From: Anisakis pegreffii
Taxonomy: Eukaryota > Nematoda > Chromadorea > Rhabditida > Anisakidae
Direction of reading: 5' to 3'
Length of the DNA: 64,000 nucleotides
NCBI GenBank assembly: GCA_035041965.1
Contig: JAPYMA010001293.1
Span: forward strand, 23,314-87,313
Shown: positions 61,204-64,000 of the stretch, in pieces
Layout: every line of letters begins with the position of its first letter
How positions within the stretch are numbered: position 1 is the stretch's first letter
Translations under genes and position numbers: made by a program
Notes under the pieces: generated by a model
Seen by the model: only the letters and a program-made list of their open reading frames with translations
What the model was told of the DNA's origin: nothing
Databases searched by the model: none

Positions 61204-61286
61204 TGTCATTAGAATTGTTAAATAACAGTGAAGGATGTCGAGAAATGAAGTGAGCCAGAGGATGAGATCATATGCAAATGGATTGC

Positions 61287-62206
61287 TTAATTGGTATAGT
61301 CGTGACGCATTCGTTTCTTTTGCGATTGCTTTCGCTTCATTTCCAAACGTTTGGTGGCGTTCTTGTCAGCTCTGTAAATTGATATGATTAATTAGGAAGA
61401 ATATATGAAGAGTGTAGAGTGTAGGTTGTTGATGGTTGGTATCGTTAACAGGTTGGTTGGAAATAATTTCGGTGATGCACTGACTGTTACTGGAAATTTA
61501 GCAACGCTTACCTATCCTTCAAGATTTTCAAATCGTCTTCAGATGGACTTTTCGTGGAATCGAGCACTTCTTCGAGACACTCGTCGAGCATCATGTGCAG
61601 CTTTTGAAAGCAGTCTGCCAGATTGTCTGCCTTAATCTGTTGTATATTACACTGAAGGTGATTGGTACTATCGTGTATAATGAATTCTGCTAACAGTTCT
61701 ATGAGGGCAACAGTGATGTGAAAGTGACCTGCGATCGTGTCTTGTCCGAATAGATAATAACAATGTCGTTGGCGGCCAAGAAACGTGCGAATTTGCTGCG
61801 AAATTTGTGTTGCATCTCTTTTGAGAGCCATTTTGTAGAATCACTCAGCTTGAAACGTATCTCGCATTTTGTGCTCACTGCAGAAAGTAATTTTAATGAT
61901 TTAATGCTTTACTCATGAGAATGATGAGCCAACAAACGAACCCATGTTAACGTTCTGACCACCAGGACCTCGACTTCTCATGAATCGCTTTTCAATCGCA
62001 TCTGCAAACGGGTCGAATCATCATTTTGAATAGATAACTTGAGGATAGGTTGAGAGCAATGAACCTGTGGGAATGTGGCCATCGAAGTGGGTTTGCCGCG
62101 GCACCGTTTGGCAATATCGCTGACTGGAATTAGAGTAAGAGATGAGAAGTTGACGGATCACTTTGCAGTGGAACGATTGCAGAAGTGCTGCTTGTGTTGG
62201 GATCAT
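61287..62206 (-). CDS. MRPL58: mitochondrial peptidyl-tRNA hydrolase ICT1/MRPL58, 191 aa
   Basis: Five exons join in phase (576 bases): 62206-62065, 62001-61942, 61877-61729, 61651-61512 and 61371-61287. The GGQ motif of class I release factors lies at residues 61-63 (RSRGPGGQNVNM); its glutamine positions water to free the peptide from tRNA. The remainder follows ICT1: CEIRFKLSDSTKWLS, then DNLADCFQKLHMMLDE, and a basic tail (NATKRLEMKRKQSQKKR) like the one that enters the ribosomal A site. The first 35 residues are basic and hydroxylated without acids, which suits a mitochondrial presequence. ICT1 is a component of the mitochondrial large ribosomal subunit that rescues stalled ribosomes. 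The usual NVNK after GGQ reads NVNM here. Its 5' half lies in an inverted duplication. Confidence 0.9.
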
Positions 62207-62361
62207 TGGGATTGAACTGGAAGTTGGTTGTTTCGAAAGTAGTCGAGATAATAGCTTTTGATTTGTTGACGGTGAATAGAGTTGTTAAGATTTATTTATA
62301 TCGAAACGAAACGTTTCTATTGTTGAATATTGCGAATGCAGTACGAAGTTTACACAGTTCG

Positions 62362-62950
62362 GACTGAGGAATAACGAGATAGTGTTATTATGATAGGTCT
62401 ATAGTGAGACGAACAGAGAAATAATGAGATAGTGTTATTATGGTAGGTCTATAGTGAGACGAACAGAGAAATAATGAGATAGTGTTATTATGATAGGTCT
62501 ATAGTGAGACGAACAGAGAAATAATGAGATAGTGTTATTATGATAGGTCTATAGTGAGACGAACAGAGAAATAATGAGATAGTGTTATTATGATAGGTCT
62601 ATAGTGAGACGAACAGAGAAATAATGAGATAGTGTTATTATGATAGGTCTATAGTGAGACGAACAGAGAAATAATGAGATAGTGTTATTATGATAGGTCT
62701 ATAGTGAGACGAACAGAGAAATAATGAGATAGTGTTATTATGATAGGTCTATAGTGAGACGAACAGAGAAATAATGAGATAGTGTTATTATGATAGGTCT
62801 ATAGTGAGACGAACAGAGAAATAATGAGATAGTGTTATTATGATAGGTCTATAGTGAGACGAACAGAGAAATAATGAGATAGTGTTATTATGATAGGTCT
62901 ATAGGGGACGAACAGAGAAATAATGAGACAGTGTTTCTATGGTAGGTCTA
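62362..62950 (+). repeat. 50-bp satellite, array 2 (about 11 units)
   Basis: GAACAGAGAA recurs every 50 bases from 62411 to 62861, plus a degenerate last unit. Units contain ATAATGAGATAGTGTTATTA and GATAGGTCTATAGTGAGAC. They are nearly identical to each other and form a subtype distinct from array 1. The array lies about 160 bases 5' of the ICT1 start codon. Confidence 0.95.
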
Positions 62951-62984
62951 TCAGGGTCTTGTATACCATGTATTTCTCTAGTAT

Positions 62985-63537
62985 CAATCGTTCCCTATAG
63001 ACCTACCATAAATAACACTATCTCATTATTTCTCTGTTCAGTCTCACTATAGACCTACCATAATAACACTATCTCATTATTTCTCTGTTCATCTCTCTAT
63101 AGACCTATCATAATAATACTGTCTCGTTATTTCTGTGTTCGTCTCTCTATAGACCTATTATAATAATACTATCTCGTTATTTCTCTGTTCGTCTCTCTAT
63201 AGACCTATAATAATAATACTATCTCGTTATTTCTCTGTTCGTCTCTCTATAGACGTATTATAATAATACTATCTCGTTATTTCTCTGTTCGTCTCTCTAT
63301 AGACGTATTATAATAATACTATCTCGTTATTTCTCTGTTCGTCTCTCTATAGACGTATTATAATAATACTATCTCGTTATTTCTCTGCTCGTCTCTCTAT
63401 AGACCTATCATAATAATACTATCTCGTTATTTCTCTGTTCGTCTCTCTAAAGACCTATCATAATAATACTATCTCGTTATTTCTCTGTTCGTCTCTCTAT
63501 AGACCTATCATAATAATACTATCTCGTTATTTCTCAG
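62985..63537 (-). repeat. 50-bp satellite, array 3 (about 11 units, inverted)
   Basis: TTATTTCTCTGTTC recurs every 50 bases; it is the reverse complement of the array 1 and 2 unit. The units nearest the centre carry the array 2 variant (TAATGAGATAG in reverse). The outer ones carry the array 1 variant (TAACGAGATAG, GAGAGAC). Confidence 0.95.
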
Positions 63538-63682
63538 TCCGAACTGTGTAAACTTCGTACTGCATTCGCAATATTCAACAATACAAACGTTTCGTTTCGA
63601 TATAAATAAATCTTAACAACTCTATTCACCGTCAACAAATCAAAAGCTATTTTCGAAACAACCAACTCCCAGTTCAATCCCA

Positions 63683-64000
63683 ATGATCCCAACACAAGCA
63701 GCACTTCTGCAATCGTTCCACTGCAAAGTGATCCGTCAACTTCTCATCTCTTACTCTAATTCCAGTCAGCGATATTGCCAAACGGTGCCGCGGCAAACCC
63801 ACTTCGATGGCCACATTCCCACAGGTTCATTGCTCTCAACCTATCCTCAAGTTATCTATTCTAAATGATGATTCGACCCGTTTGCAGATGCGATTGAAAA
63901 GCGATTCATGAGAAGTCGAGGTCCTGGTGGTCAGAACGTTAACATGGGTTCGTTTGTTGGCTCATCATTCTCATGAGTAAAGCATTAAATCATTAAAATT
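63683..64000 (+). CDS. MRPL58: second, head-to-head copy of the ICT1/MRPL58 5' end, cut by the window edge
   Basis: Exon 1 (63683-63824) and exon 2 (63888-63947, with the GGQ motif) duplicate those of the gene at 61287-62206 in the opposite direction. The visible coding sequence gives the same amino acids. Intron 2 runs to the edge, so exons 3-5 cannot be seen. It may be a true second gene, a truncated copy, or an assembly artefact in which one locus was read back on itself. Confidence 0.75.

Larger units (their letters stand above)
61889..64000. repeat. inverted duplication (palindrome) centred near 62.95 kb
   Basis: 61889-62360 is repeated in reverse complement at 63541-64000. Position 62206 pairs with 63683 and 61889 with 64000. 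I saw only a few differences: a 12-base insertion in the left arm (near 62238), and single-base changes near 62025, 62221 and 62316. The arms are thus about 99 percent identical and reach the window end, so the true extent is unknown. Satellite arrays in opposite orientation fill the centre. Confidence 0.9.

Noticed and set aside
60258..63537. CRISPR-like array
   Set aside because: Units are contiguous 50-base tandem copies with no unique spacers, in a eukaryotic genome.

Overview
The window is animal nuclear DNA, almost certainly from a nematode. It is AT-rich, and its protein genes are split by mostly short introns (about 48-170 bases) with a strong TTTCAG-type acceptor. It holds a transthyretin-like gene (a family expanded in nematodes), an UNC-93 orthologue and two tandem cystathionine beta-synthase units like those of nematode CBS-1. 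One leader carries two copies of the nematode telomere motif TTAGGC. I built each gene model by hand, joining exons so that phase is kept throughout. Most models come out exactly in frame from start to stop, which is the main support for them. The species cannot be named from this sequence.

Layout. 1-9.8 kb: a possible exon running off the left edge, then a gene-free, C-rich stretch with microsatellites and transposon relics. 9.84-12.86 kb (-): unc-93, 705 aa. 14.95-16.43 kb (+): an unrecognised secreted, probably GPI-anchored protein of 336 aa. 16.4-19.2 kb: intergenic, with a 205-bp Mutator-like MITE. 19.25-25.64 kb (-): an NCAM/Fasciclin II adhesion molecule (5 Ig, 2 FN3, one TM) with an unusual acidic cassette in Ig4. 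25.6-29.5 kb: a divergent intergenic region with a two-copy 450-490 bp repeat. 29.56-36.82 kb (+): a PDXDC1-like decarboxylase-fold protein, 922 aa. 40.42-49.37 kb (-): an EGR-family zinc-finger transcription factor, 1024 aa. 51.25-55.71 kb (-): two tandem CBS units that are either two tightly packed genes or one fused gene. 58.64-59.63 kb (-): a transthyretin-like secreted protein. 61.29-62.21 kb (-): a mitochondrial ICT1/MRPL58 peptidyl-tRNA hydrolase. 61.89-64.0 kb: a large inverted duplication that carries a second, head-to-head start of the same gene at the right edge, with inverted 50-bp satellite arrays between the two copies.

The genes look like an ordinary mixture rather than a pathway. 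There are neuronal or muscle membrane proteins (UNC-93, NCAM), an immediate-early-type regulator (EGR), sulfur amino-acid metabolism (CBS), mitochondrial translation (ICT1) and secreted factors. I saw no tRNA, rRNA or CRISPR. The most interesting points are the CBS pair (operon or fusion, with a gene-conversion tract), the removable Ig4 cassette with an RRKR site, the palindromic ICT1/satellite region, the MITE with its own empty site, and a change of G/C strand bias near 27-29 kb.
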